64,000 bases of DNA from an uncultured bacterium (GTDB lineage Bacteria; Cyanobacteriota; Vampirovibrionia; Gastranaerophilales; Gastranaerophilaceae): assembly GCA_902777385.1 (NCBI GenBank), contig CACYTP010000002.1, positions 1-64,000 of the forward strand, in the 5' to 3' direction. Both the position numbers and the translations under genes were made by a program. Of the stretch, positions 14,974 through 23,995 are shown piece after piece. Under the pieces are notes generated by a model. It made no database searches. It saw only the letters and a list, made by a program, of their open reading frames with translations, and was not told the DNA's origin. Each line of letters opens with the position of its first letter. Positions within the stretch are counted from its first letter, which is position 1.

Positions 14974-15633
14974 ATGCAAGCTAGACGCGCCGCAAGAGAA
15001 TTAGCATTTATACTGTTTTCACAGTTTGAAAAAAATATTACCAATTATTCTAAAAATGATTTAGAAGATATTATATTGAAATCTGTAAGAATTTTATCAG
15101 GTAACGCAAGTGATGAATTAAAAATTTCTTTAGGTGCGTTGATTGATATGAAAAACAAGATTAATGATTATGAGGCAGAACACGAAATTAATTTGAACAG
15201 ACCCATTGGAGCCTCAAATATTCCTGTTCCTTTACCTACGACATCTGATATGTCAGGTAGAATTGACGAGATGATTGATATTGCAGAAAAAGCTTTATTG
15301 GCACTCGAGATAGCTGAATTTACTACTTTGGATTCTCAGAATGAAGTAAAATCTTATGCTATTCAAATTGCGGAAACATTCCAGAAACATCACGATGCGG
15401 TTGATAATGAAATTAAAAAATATGCAAAAAACTGGGATTTTGAGCGTCTTGTAAAAATGGATAAGGATATATTGAGAATTGCTATTGTCGAGTTATTGTT
15501 TATAAAAGATGCACCGATGAAGGTTGTTGTGGATGAAGCTTTAGAACTTGCTAAAAAATATTCTACGGATGATAGCTATTTGTTTATTAACGGAATATTG
15601 GCAAAAGTTATTGTTGAAAATGGATTACAATAA
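14974..15633 (+). CDS. nusB: Transcription antitermination protein NusB (long, cyanobacterial-like)
   Basis: The 219-residue protein has the NusB C-terminal core (DKDILRIAIVELLF, VVVDEALELAKKYSTDDS, FINGILAK). NusB binds boxA RNA with NusE in rRNA antitermination. Most bacterial NusB are about 140 residues. This one begins MQARRAARELAF and has an insert of roughly 70 residues, a layout I know from cyanobacterial NusB. That is one of the better lineage clues in the window. Its stop overlaps the ftsY start (TAATG). Confidence 0.9.
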   Translation: MQARRAARELAFILFSQFEKNITNYSKNDLEDIILKSVRILSGNASDELKISLGALIDMKNKINDYEAEHEINLNRPIGASNIPVPLPTTSDMSGRIDEMIDIAEKALLALEIAEFTTLDSQNEVKSYAIQIAETFQKHHDAVDNEIKKYAKNWDFERLVKMDKDILRIAIVELLFIKDAPMKVVVDEALELAKKYSTDDSYLFINGILAKVIVENGLQ

Positions 15634-16550
15634 TGTTTAAATTCTTTTCCGAAAGCTTTAATAATTTAAAAAATGCAGTATCCAATACAGCAAAAAATCT
15701 TGTTGGAAATGTTGCTGCGGCTGTCGAAGATGAAGAAGAATTTTCCGAGTTTGTCCTTGATGATATGGAGGATATGCTGATTAGTGCCGACTTAGGTGTC
15801 GGGTATGCTTCTGAAATCGTTGATAGTCTGCGTAATCAGACAAAAATTAAGCCATCACAGGTTAGGGCTTTTTTAAAAGAAGAATTCCTGAAAACTTTAA
15901 AGGATGCAGGTTCATGTGAGCTGAATTTTGTGAATAATTCTTTGAATATATATTTTATAGCCGGTGTTAACGGAGTAGGAAAAACGACTTTAATTGCAAA
16001 ATTAGCTTATAAATTTAAGCAGGAAGGTAAAAGGGTTCTTATTGCGGCAGGGGATACTTTTAGAGCCGCTGCAGAAGAACAGTTAAATATATGGTCAAAC
16101 CGTGCCGGTGCGGATATTGTTCGTCGTGACAAGGCTGATCCGGCCTCAGTTGTTTACGAGGCTATACAAAAGGCAAAAAGTGAAGGTTACGATGTTATCC
16201 TTGTTGATACGGCAGGCCGTTTACAAAACAAATTCAATTTAATGGAAGAATTGGCAAAGATTAAAGGCGTAATTGATAAGAATGCTCCCGAAGCGTTAAA
16301 GGAATGCATGTTGGTTCTTGATGCAAATACGGGTCAGAATGGTTTACAGCAGGCTAAAATATTTCTGGAAGCAGTGAATGTTACTTCAGTTGCATTGACA
16401 AAACTTGACGGGTCTGCTAAAGGTGCTATTGTTCTGGCTATTGCCAAAGAAATGAAACTTCCCGTAAAACTTATCGGTGTCGGAGAAAAAATGGAAGACT
16501 TAAAGTCTTTTAATCCGGAAGATTTTATAAATGCTTTATTTGAGGAATAG
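15633..16550 (+). CDS. ftsY: Signal recognition particle receptor FtsY
   Basis: The 305-residue SRP GTPase docks ribosome-SRP complexes at the membrane. The N domain is followed by the G domain with GVNGVGKTT (111-119), DTFRAAA, DTAGR (192-196) and TKLDG (256-260). It lacks a long acidic A domain, as in many bacteria. It overlaps nusB by one base, and the M14 peptidase gene begins directly after its stop, so the three form an operon. Confidence 0.96.
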   Translation: MFKFFSESFNNLKNAVSNTAKNLVGNVAAAVEDEEEFSEFVLDDMEDMLISADLGVGYASEIVDSLRNQTKIKPSQVRAFLKEEFLKTLKDAGSCELNFVNNSLNIYFIAGVNGVGKTTLIAKLAYKFKQEGKRVLIAAGDTFRAAAEEQLNIWSNRAGADIVRRDKADPASVVYEAIQKAKSEGYDVILVDTAGRLQNKFNLMEELAKIKGVIDKNAPEALKECMLVLDANTGQNGLQQAKIFLEAVNVTSVALTKLDGSAKGAIVLAIAKEMKLPVKLIGVGEKMEDLKSFNPEDFINALFEE

Positions 16551-17195
16551 ATGAGTTTCAAAGTTCTAAAATCTGTTAAAACGGTATTAAATAATAGTGT
16601 AGATTTGTTATCTTGTTCTGATGATGAATTGGTAAAGCCGACCTTAATTATAGGAGTTTTTCACGGTGATGAGCCGCAAGGTAAATTTTTAATTGATAAA
16701 TATTTATCAGAATATTCTTCAAAAAATAAGTTATTTATTCCATGTTTAAATCCTGACGGAATGCAGTTAAATCAAAGGACAAATTCAAACGGGGTTGATT
16801 TGAATCGTAACTTCCCCACAAAAAATTGGGGTGAAGATACGAGTGCTGCAGGGGATAATCCTTTAAATTATTTTTGCGGCAATTCTCCTGCAAGTGAAAT
16901 TGAGACAAGATTTCTTGTTGAGATTATAGAAGAATATAAGCCTAATCTTATTCTGACGCTGCATGCCCCGTATAAGATTGTTAATTTTGACGGACCGGCA
17001 GAAGATATTTCGCAAAAAATCTCCGATATAATCGGTTATCCTGTAGAACCAAGTATTGGTTACCCTACCCCGGGAAGTTTTGGAACTTATTGCGGAGTAG
17101 AACGCAATATCCCTACAGTTACCTTGGAACTTGATGAAAATGTCTCTGTGGACAGTCTTGTTAAGCCAGTATTTAAAATATTTGATTTGTTATAA
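16551..17195 (+). CDS. M14-family zinc carboxypeptidase / murein peptide amidase-like
   Basis: The 214-residue product fits a short M14 peptidase of the MpaA/succinylglutamate-desuccinylase type. Candidate zinc ligands are H38 and E41 in FHGDE and H138 in TLHAP. The substrate-binding NSNGVDLNRNFP and catalytic glutamate E193 in TLELDE are present. MpaA-type enzymes cut the D-Glu/DAP bond of murein peptides in the cytosol. No signal peptide is seen, which agrees with recycling. It starts one base after ftsY. Confidence 0.8.
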   Translation: MSFKVLKSVKTVLNNSVDLLSCSDDELVKPTLIIGVFHGDEPQGKFLIDKYLSEYSSKNKLFIPCLNPDGMQLNQRTNSNGVDLNRNFPTKNWGEDTSAAGDNPLNYFCGNSPASEIETRFLVEIIEEYKPNLILTLHAPYKIVNFDGPAEDISQKISDIIGYPVEPSIGYPTPGSFGTYCGVERNIPTVTLELDENVSVDSLVKPVFKIFDLL

Positions 17196-17282
17196 CTTAA
17201 TACAATTTAACATTAACGCAATTTTTTTAAGTTTAAATACTTATTATTTATATACAATTGATATAAATGTGAGGATATTGAT

Positions 17283-17804
17283 ATGGAAATTAATGGTATT
17301 GAAGCGGTTTCAGCTACAAGTGCAATGCATTCGGCAAGTTCAGTTGCAAAATCATCTTCTGATTTTAAAAACTTAGATTTTGGCAGTGAAATTGATAACG
17401 ATAATGCTCTTAGGCGTCAGCAAACGAGAGAAAAAGTTGAAGATTCTTTGAAAGAATTAAAAGATAAATTAGAACTTCACGATAACTGGTATCATGTATT
17501 TGTCGGTGAAGATTATTTTAAGCTAAAAGGTGACGGAAAACTTACTTATGGCAAGCTGAGAGAAATGCTTGGTATTCCTCCAAAAGCTTTGAGTAAATCT
17601 AATCCAGATAAAGGAAAAATAAGCGATAAGGATGTTATTCAAGGGTCAATTGAGATTAAATTCTCGGATATCGGATGGTTTGAACGTCGTATGGACGAAA
17701 TGGAAGCAAGAGACGTGAGAAATCAACGAAATCATGGAAATAATATTGCCGGATACAGCCGTGCTGTGTCGGATTCGGATATATTTGAATTTCTTGGAAA
17801 GTAA
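17283..17804 (+). CDS. Protein of unknown function
   Basis: The 173-residue product starts with a Ser/Ala-rich region (residues 1-35), then a charged helical segment and a lysine-rich middle part. It ends at FEFLGK. No signal peptide, membrane helix or catalytic motif is visible and I recognise no family. GTGAGGAT upstream gives a ribosome-binding site and a good terminator follows at 17809-17834, so it is probably a real single gene. Confidence 0.6.
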   Translation: MEINGIEAVSATSAMHSASSVAKSSSDFKNLDFGSEIDNDNALRRQQTREKVEDSLKELKDKLELHDNWYHVFVGEDYFKLKGDGKLTYGKLREMLGIPPKALSKSNPDKGKISDKDVIQGSIEIKFSDIGWFERRMDEMEARDVRNQRNHGNNIAGYSRAVSDSDIFEFLGK

Positions 17805-17808
17805 CTGC

Positions 17809-17834
17809 AAGGCTCCCTCGTTGGAGCCTTTTTT
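17809..17834 (+). terminator. Rho-independent terminator
   Basis: An 8-bp stem (AAGGCTCC/GGAGCCTT, six-base loop) is followed by TTTT directly after the stop of the 17283 gene. Confidence 0.88.
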
Positions 17835-17888
17835 AATGACAAAAAATTTTATTTGTTGTAGAATTATCTCTGAAAAGAGGGATATTTT

Positions 17889-19262
17889 ATGAAATTACAT
17901 AATTCTTACACAAATAAAGTAGAGGAGTTTTCTCCAATTGAAGATAATAAAGTTAAAATGTATGTATGCGGACCAACAGTATATGATTATGCACATTTAG
18001 GTCATGCAAGATGTTATATAACATGGGATGTATTATACAGATATCTTAAATTTAAGGGATATGACGTTACATATTGCCGTAATGTTACGGATGTTGATGA
18101 TAAAATCCTTAAAAAAGCCGAAAAAGAAGGTAAAACTCCGGAAGAGGTTTCTCAATATTGGTATAAACAGTTTGCAAATTCAATGAGTGCTTTAAATACT
18201 CTAAAACCTGATATAGAACCCTTTGCAACCAAAACTCTGGGAGAAATGATTTCTATTGTAAAAACCCTTATTGAAAAAGGTTACGCTTATGAAGCTAACG
18301 GGGATGTATATTTTAGAGTTAAAAAATTCCCGAACTACGGATATCTTTCAAAACAGCCGATTGACCAGTTGGAGAGCGGTGCAAGAATTGAAGTAGGAGA
18401 ACAAAAAGAAGATCCGTTAGATTTTGCACTATGGAAGCGTGATGAAAAGTTTGGATATAAATCTCCTTGGGGTGTTGGTCGTCCGGGCTGGCATATTGAA
18501 TGTTCCGCTATGAGCAGAAAATATTTGGGCAAAACAATTGATATTCATGCAGGCGGTGCTGATTTGATATTTCCGCATCACGAAAATGAAATAGCTCAGT
18601 CAGAATGTGCGAATGGCTGCAAATTTGTTAACTATTGGCTGCATAACGGTTTTGTGACTATTAATAAAGAAAAAATGTCAAAATCGCTTGGAAATTTCTT
18701 GACTATTGATGATTTATTGAAAAAATATGATTCAAATACTATCAGATTTTTCATCCTTACAAATCATTACAGGATGCCTGTAGAATTTTCTGATGAAGCA
18801 TTATCATCAGCACAGGCAGGGGTAAAAAGAATGCTTAATGCCAAAAGAACTCAGATTGATGAAAATTTGGACATAAGTACAACCGAAGCTTATAAACAGT
18901 TTGTAGATGCCATGGATGATGATTTGAATACATCAAAGGCTTTGGCGGTATTATTTGAACTGACAAATCAGGCAAACAAGGATGTTGAGGGTGCTTATAC
19001 AATTTTATATAAGCTTGCTTCTGCGTTAGGTTTTACTTTTGATAAACCTGAGTTATCTGCTGATGAGATATCTGATGCGTTAAATAAGGTTTCAGCAAAA
19101 TTAGGTAAGGATTTCTCAAATATGGATGAACTTATTGAATTCAGAAAGACTGCAAGAGCTGAAAAGAATTGGGCTGTCGCTGATGATATAAGAATTACGT
19201 TAGATGAATGCGGTATCGTCCTAAAGGATACAAAAGACGGAACGTCTGTTGAAGCAAAATAA
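17889..19262 (+). CDS. cysS: Cysteinyl-tRNA synthetase
   Basis: The 457-residue class I synthetase has the HIGH-type motif HLGH (36-39) and KMSKS (262-266). The zinc ligands are C27, C205, H230 and E234, with the conserved GRPGWHIECSAM and GGADLIFPHHENE. It charges tRNA-Cys. GAGGG precedes the ATG. Length is normal and the gene seems to be transcribed alone, downstream of a terminator. Confidence 0.97.
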   Translation: MKLHNSYTNKVEEFSPIEDNKVKMYVCGPTVYDYAHLGHARCYITWDVLYRYLKFKGYDVTYCRNVTDVDDKILKKAEKEGKTPEEVSQYWYKQFANSMSALNTLKPDIEPFATKTLGEMISIVKTLIEKGYAYEANGDVYFRVKKFPNYGYLSKQPIDQLESGARIEVGEQKEDPLDFALWKRDEKFGYKSPWGVGRPGWHIECSAMSRKYLGKTIDIHAGGADLIFPHHENEIAQSECANGCKFVNYWLHNGFVTINKEKMSKSLGNFLTIDDLLKKYDSNTIRFFILTNHYRMPVEFSDEALSSAQAGVKRMLNAKRTQIDENLDISTTEAYKQFVDAMDDDLNTSKALAVLFELTNQANKDVEGAYTILYKLASALGFTFDKPELSADEISDALNKVSAKLGKDFSNMDELIEFRKTARAEKNWAVADDIRITLDECGIVLKDTKDGTSVEAK

Positions 19263-19320
19263 GACTGATATATGCAAATTGTGGGTTGAAATTTCTAATC
19301 TCTTTGCACAAATATTCGTT

Positions 19321-19827
19321 TTAGCCGTTATAGTTAAATATATTTTCAAATCTGGCTGCTTTTTGTTCAACGGTTTCAGTTGCAATACTTGAGTATGCTT
19401 CTACTGCACCTTTTGAAACCATAGCTTCTCTGTCTATAACGATATTCTTTGCGGCTTCAATTATATGTAACAGATAGCCGTCATTTGCGAAGTTCGAAGT
19501 TGGAATAACCGCAGAATTTCTTCTCAGACTGACTCTTGAAGATAATGCGTTATCCCATACCAGTCCTATTGTATGGTCTGCAGATGAACCCGGAAGTAAA
19601 ACACTCATTATGTTTCGTCCATCTTTCGTGGTTATTGCAGGAGTACCTCCATGTATAATAACATCGTATAATTTCGTTTCAGACAACGGTTTGAAAATAT
19701 TTTGCATAAATTTTCTCTCTAATTCAGGTTTGCCGACAAATTCTGCAGCTAAATTAAATGAACCTTTTGCATCAGCATAGAAACCCCTGAATGATACAGG
19801 ATTGCTGCCTATTCTGTCTATTGCCAT
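19321..19827 (-). CDS. Protein of unknown function
   Basis: The 168-residue product begins MAIDRIGSNPVSFRGF and has no signal peptide or membrane helix. The middle contains a glycine-bearing stretch (VIIHGGTPAITTKDGRNI). I recognise no family. AAGGAG upstream gives a convincing start. The NPVSFRG N-terminus resembles an ISFxG motif that I recall from short N-termini in Gastranaerophilales proteins. The gene is convergent with cysS and divergent from the SpoIID-like gene. Confidence 0.6.
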   Translation of the reverse strand: MAIDRIGSNPVSFRGFYADAKGSFNLAAEFVGKPELERKFMQNIFKPLSETKLYDVIIHGGTPAITTKDGRNIMSVLLPGSSADHTIGLVWDNALSSRVSLRRNSAVIPTSNFANDGYLLHIIEAAKNIVIDREAMVSKGAVEAYSSIATETVEQKAARFENIFNYNG

Positions 19828-19938
19828 ATTTTATACTCCTTAAGATTAATTCCTTGATGATATTAAATGACTAAAATTTATTTTTTGCTATATTTTATTT
19901 CGTTTTGTTACAAAAGATAATGTTTTTAATATTTGTCA

Positions 19939-19944
19939 TATAAT
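19939..19944 (+). promoter_or_regulatory. -10 box of a leaderless promoter
   Basis: TATAAT sits six bases upstream of ATG 19951, with no Shine-Dalgarno sequence in between. No clear -35 is seen. Same geometry as pilC and four others. Confidence 0.55.
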
Positions 19945-19950
19945 GATTTT

Positions 19951-21720
19951 ATGAGGATTTTTAAATTATTATTATCATTTTTAGGGATGTTGGTATTTGG
20001 TTGTGCTGCGTTGGCATTTTCGCCAAGTATTCCTCTGAATACGCTAAAGGCTGCTGAGGAGTCAAGAGTGCCTGATACTCCGGTTGCACAACAGATACCC
20101 AAAAATGCCTCTGCTCAATCTCAAATTGTTCGAGTAGGTATTGGAAATCAGTCTTTTAGCAGTTATGTATATAAAAACATAGGTATATACGGGACTTTGC
20201 CTATTACTATTTATTCAGACGGAATAGAATTAAAGAAAATTCCTGCAAATACAAATATTAATGTTACGGTAAATCCTGATAATTCTTATACGTTATCTTA
20301 TGATAACGGCTCAGAATTGGGTAATCTTACGGGTATCATAAAATTTACGGTGCAGTCAGGCGGATACCTTGGAGTAAAAAACTTGAAAAGAGCAGGCAGT
20401 GCGGCATTGTATCGCGGATATTTTGAAATAATGAAGTCTCCAAGCGGTAATCAATTTAACCTCGTAAATAAACTCCCTGTTGAATGGTATTTAAGAGGTG
20501 TTGTTCCAAATGAAATGCCCGTAAATTTCGGGCTGGAAGCTTTGAAGGCTCAAACAATTGCGGCAAGAAATTATGTTTTAGCACCAAGAACAAAATCTTC
20601 AGCAAATTATGATGTTGTAGATTCTGTAGCAAGTCAGGTCTATTTCGGTGTCGGTACGGAAAAATCATTGTCAGACAAAGCTGTAGCTCAGACAGAGGGG
20701 CTTGTTGCCCTATATGACTGGGATTTGATACTTGCTCTGTATTCTTCTACGGCAGGGGGATACACTGAAAGTTATTCACATGCTTTTTCAGATCCTCAAA
20801 CAGGACATTTTCCGGCGGCAGAAAAGCCATATTTGAAAGCTAAACCTGATATTCTGTCTCAAAAGTCCTTAAAATCTGAAGAAGATGCCGTTGCGTTTTA
20901 TAAATCCAAACCTGATGCTTATGATATCCGTTCTCCATATTTCAGGTGGACAAGAACGTGGACAGCGGATGAATTAAGGCAGGTTTTAGAAACAAATTTA
21001 CCTGCACAGTCTTCAACGGGATTCGTAAAGCCTAAGTTTGAAAAAGGTGATAAGTTGGATGATTTGCTTGAATTAAAAGTAATTAAACGAGGTGAATCAG
21101 GAAAAATCGTTGAATTAGAGATTATAACCAAGTCGCAGACGATTAAAGTTTTTAAAGAATTGGTGATAAGACGCTTGTTAACAAAAGACGGCAAGGCTTT
21201 GCCGAGTGCGAATGTAGTTTTTGAAAATATACAGGATGATTACGGAGATTTAGTTTCAGTTAATGCTTTTGGTGGCGGATTTGGTCACGGAGTTGGTTTG
21301 AGCCAATTCGGGGCAGGATTTATGGGATCCGAATTGCATCTGTCTTTTGATAAAATTTTGCAGCATTATTATTCAGGTATCGTGATAGGTACAATGCCTG
21401 TTATAGTGTCATCTGAAGGTAATCAGCGTTCTGTTACTCAAACATTTTATGCAAATAAGCAGAATGCGGAATTAGTTGTTGATAATAAGTTTCAACTAAG
21501 TTCTATTAATGTGAATATTAACGGTTCAGAATATTCATTTAAACTTCCTACAAGTATTTTTGGCGGTAACAGATGTTCAAAAATTGATATTTCAAGTTAT
21601 ATAAATCAAGGTAAAAATGTTATTACATACAGTTATCCTGATGGTGAAAACGGCAGAAAAGCCGTACGATTATTTGTAGAATTGGTGGGAAATGATGGCA
21701 GAAACAATATCTGGGAATAA
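19951..21720 (+). CDS. SpoIID/LytB-domain protein
   Basis: The 589-residue protein starts with a signal peptide (RIFKLLLSFLGMLVFGCAALA). The SpoIID domain lies in the middle (LPVEWYLRGVVPNEMP, ALKAQTIAARNYV, YSSTAGGYTES) and ends at GGGFGHGVGLSQFGA near residue 455. Such proteins are lytic transglycosylases or amidase enhancers acting on stripped glycan. The family is common in Cyanobacteria and does not imply sporulation. The C-terminal 130 residues look beta-rich. ATG 19951 is chosen over TTG 19933, which lies before the -10 box. Its end overlaps murJ by 29 bases. Confidence 0.88.
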   Translation: MRIFKLLLSFLGMLVFGCAALAFSPSIPLNTLKAAEESRVPDTPVAQQIPKNASAQSQIVRVGIGNQSFSSYVYKNIGIYGTLPITIYSDGIELKKIPANTNINVTVNPDNSYTLSYDNGSELGNLTGIIKFTVQSGGYLGVKNLKRAGSAALYRGYFEIMKSPSGNQFNLVNKLPVEWYLRGVVPNEMPVNFGLEALKAQTIAARNYVLAPRTKSSANYDVVDSVASQVYFGVGTEKSLSDKAVAQTEGLVALYDWDLILALYSSTAGGYTESYSHAFSDPQTGHFPAAEKPYLKAKPDILSQKSLKSEEDAVAFYKSKPDAYDIRSPYFRWTRTWTADELRQVLETNLPAQSSTGFVKPKFEKGDKLDDLLELKVIKRGESGKIVELEIITKSQTIKVFKELVIRRLLTKDGKALPSANVVFENIQDDYGDLVSVNAFGGGFGHGVGLSQFGAGFMGSELHLSFDKILQHYYSGIVIGTMPVIVSSEGNQRSVTQTFYANKQNAELVVDNKFQLSSINVNINGSEYSFKLPTSIFGGNRCSKIDISSYINQGKNVITYSYPDGENGRKAVRLFVELVGNDGRNNIWE

Positions 21721-23305
21721 TGAAAACAAGACTACAAGTGTTCTAAGAGCAGCATGGCTTATTGCGGTTGTTACCATTGTGAGCAAGCTTATCGGATTTA
21801 TAAGAGATATTGTTATTGCAAATTATTATGGTGCAAATATGGTTTCTGATGCTTATTATTATGCATATCAGATACCTGCTTTATCGTTAATATTGCTTGG
21901 CGGTGTCGGAGGACCTTTTCATAGTGCTACTGTTGCAATATTTTCAAAATTAATTCCATCAATAAATGAGAAGCCATCTGAGGAAGTAAATAAGTTGTAT
22001 TCGACTTTTATGACAGTTACGATAATATCCTTTTTATTGTTGTCTGTTTTGATTTATATTTTTCCTCGTCAAATTATGCAGATAATTATTTCCGGAGGTT
22101 CTGCTGAAATGGTGCAGCTGGCAGCTGTGCATTTAAAAATTATGACTCCGTTACTTGTCATTGGAGGAATTGTCGGAATTTATTACGGCATATTGATTAT
22201 TTACAAGCAGTTCATGCTGCCTAATTTATCACCAATTATAATGAGTGTTGCAATTATTGCTATATGCGTAGCCGCAGCACCAAATGACTGCAAGGGTTAT
22301 GCTCTTGCTTGGGCGACTACTGTCGGGGCTGTTTTTCAGCTTGTAATCCAGTATCCGAATATAAGAAAACTTGGTTATCGTCTAAAACCGAATTTACAAA
22401 TAGCAAATAATCCGCATTTCAAAGAAATCGGAGAATTGTTATTCCCTGCAATTTTGAGTTCAACTGTCGGACAAATTCATATATATGTAGATATGTTTTT
22501 CACATCCTCTATCTCCGAGGGGGCTTGGACAGCTGTTGGTTATGCAAACAGAGTTTTCCAGTTTCCTGTAGGAATTTTGGTTACTGCGTTTTTGGTTCCA
22601 TTATTCCCAATTTTTGCAAAATTAGTCGGTGATAAAGATTATGACGGCATTCGTTCGTATTTCAATAAGGGTGTTGGAGTTTTATTCTTTGCGGCAATAC
22701 CAATTATTATCGGGATTATGGTAGTGGGGTTGGATAGTGTAAGATTGGTTTTTGAAAGAGGTGCATTTGATTCGAATGCAACTTTTATGGTTACAGAGGC
22801 ACTCTGGTTTTTATCAGTATCAATATTGCCTTATGTGTTCAGAGATTCTATAACAAGGGTATACTACTCATTTAATGATAGTGCTACTCCTTTTGTTGTT
22901 GCTTTTTCGTCAATTGTCTTAAAGTTTATTATAAACTGGCTTTTAATATCTAAACTCGGTTGGGGGATTGGAGGAATTACTCTTTCAACCTCTTTGGTTA
23001 CACTGTTCAATGCTGTTGTTTTGGGAGTTTTAATAAACAGAAAAATTAAGATGGATTATAAATCATTATTTTTAAATCTTCTAAAAATGATTGTTGCAGG
23101 ATGTATTACCTGTGTGATTTGCTACTTTGCGGCTTTTGCATACGATAAAATTGTCGGGTTGCAGGGGTTGTTATATTTATGCGGTAAAATATTGTTTGTA
23201 TGTTTAGTTTGTATAGGGGTGTATATCCCTTTAAATTTAATGTTTAAGATGGAATATGCAGGTGAATTGGCTGAAAGATTAAAAGGAAAATTAAAATTAA
23301 GATGA
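21692..23305 (+). CDS. murJ: Lipid II flippase MurJ/MviN
   Basis: The 537-residue polytopic protein has about 14 membrane helices and the MurJ start AAWLIAVVTIVSKLIGFIRD. Further signatures are GPFHSATVAIF, VSILPYVFRDSITRVYYSF and the central hydrophilic FFTSSISEGA segment. It moves lipid II across the inner membrane. Two adjacent ATG codons (21692, 21695) are possible starts inside the end of the SpoIID-like gene. It overlaps tsaC by four bases (ATGA), so the three genes are coupled. Confidence 0.95.
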   Translation: MMAETISGNNENKTTSVLRAAWLIAVVTIVSKLIGFIRDIVIANYYGANMVSDAYYYAYQIPALSLILLGGVGGPFHSATVAIFSKLIPSINEKPSEEVNKLYSTFMTVTIISFLLLSVLIYIFPRQIMQIIISGGSAEMVQLAAVHLKIMTPLLVIGGIVGIYYGILIIYKQFMLPNLSPIIMSVAIIAICVAAAPNDCKGYALAWATTVGAVFQLVIQYPNIRKLGYRLKPNLQIANNPHFKEIGELLFPAILSSTVGQIHIYVDMFFTSSISEGAWTAVGYANRVFQFPVGILVTAFLVPLFPIFAKLVGDKDYDGIRSYFNKGVGVLFFAAIPIIIGIMVVGLDSVRLVFERGAFDSNATFMVTEALWFLSVSILPYVFRDSITRVYYSFNDSATPFVVAFSSIVLKFIINWLLISKLGWGIGGITLSTSLVTLFNAVVLGVLINRKIKMDYKSLFLNLLKMIVAGCITCVICYFAAFAYDKIVGLQGLLYLCGKILFVCLVCIGVYIPLNLMFKMEYAGELAERLKGKLKLR

Positions 23306-23886
23306 TAGAAAATATAGAGGAAATTAAAAATATACTTGATAATGATGGCGTTATTGCTTATGTAACGGATACTGTATGGGGGTTGGGGTGCTTACCTTCA
23401 TCTGAAAAGGCTGTAAAAAAAATATATGAAATAAAACATAGAGAAGCTCAAAAGCCCCTGATTTTAATGTCCTCTGAGGCATATAATCTGTTGGATTATG
23501 TTAAGCAGCCATTGAGTAAGTCTGCATCAAAGTTGATAAAAAAATATTTTCCGGGAGCTTTAACTCTTGTGCTTGAAAAATCTTCAAAAACACCTTATTA
23601 TATAACTTCAAATCTGGATACCGTAGGGATAAGGGTACCCAATAATCCTACGTTTAAAGAAATTTGTGAGAATATTTCAGGTAAAGTTTTAGCTACTACC
23701 AGTGCAAATTTGTCCCATCAACCATCTGCAAAGACCTATGAACAGGCTTTGGAAAACATGAGCGGGCTTGCGGATATTGTTATTCCTGATTACGGATACG
23801 AAGCAGAAGGCCTGGAATCAACTGTTGCCGGTATTTTTGATGATGAAATAAAAATTTTCAGACAGGGTGCTATAAAATTAGATTAG
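23302..23886 (+). CDS. tsaC: L-threonylcarbamoyladenylate synthase (TsaC/Sua5 core)
   Basis: The 194-residue protein has the YrdC/Sua5 fold signature: DGVIAYVTDTVWGLGC, KIYEIKHREAQKPLILM and the C-terminal STVAGIFDDEIKIFRQGAI. It makes threonylcarbamoyl-AMP for t6A37 in tRNAs reading ANN codons. It lacks the C-terminal Sua5 domain, so TsaC is the fitting name. The ATGA overlap with murJ implies co-translation. Confidence 0.9.
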   Translation: MIENIEEIKNILDNDGVIAYVTDTVWGLGCLPSSEKAVKKIYEIKHREAQKPLILMSSEAYNLLDYVKQPLSKSASKLIKKYFPGALTLVLEKSSKTPYYITSNLDTVGIRVPNNPTFKEICENISGKVLATTSANLSHQPSAKTYEQALENMSGLADIVIPDYGYEAEGLESTVAGIFDDEIKIFRQGAIKLD

Positions 23887-23907
23887 TCTTGTTTGATATA
23901 TGTTACA

Positions 23908-23921
23908 AATTGTTAACAATT
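23908..23921. promoter_or_regulatory. 14-bp perfect palindrome AATTGTTAACAATT
   Basis: A loopless dyad lies 75-88 bp before the start of the ASQA/GLUG gene. Its centre GTTAAC is shared with the 24-bp palindrome upstream of the other ASQA gene (243-266). It may be an operator, but AT-rich sequence makes short palindromes common. Confidence 0.35.
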
Positions 23922-23995
23922 GTCCTCTAAAAGTTAAAGTATTCCTATAAATATGCCGTAAACGAGATTAAGGAAATAATAAAAGGAATGCAATT

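Noticed and set aside
19951-21720. Evidence for endospore formation
   Set aside because: The SpoIID/LytB domain is widespread in Cyanobacteria and other non-sporulating bacteria, and no other sporulation gene occurs in the window.
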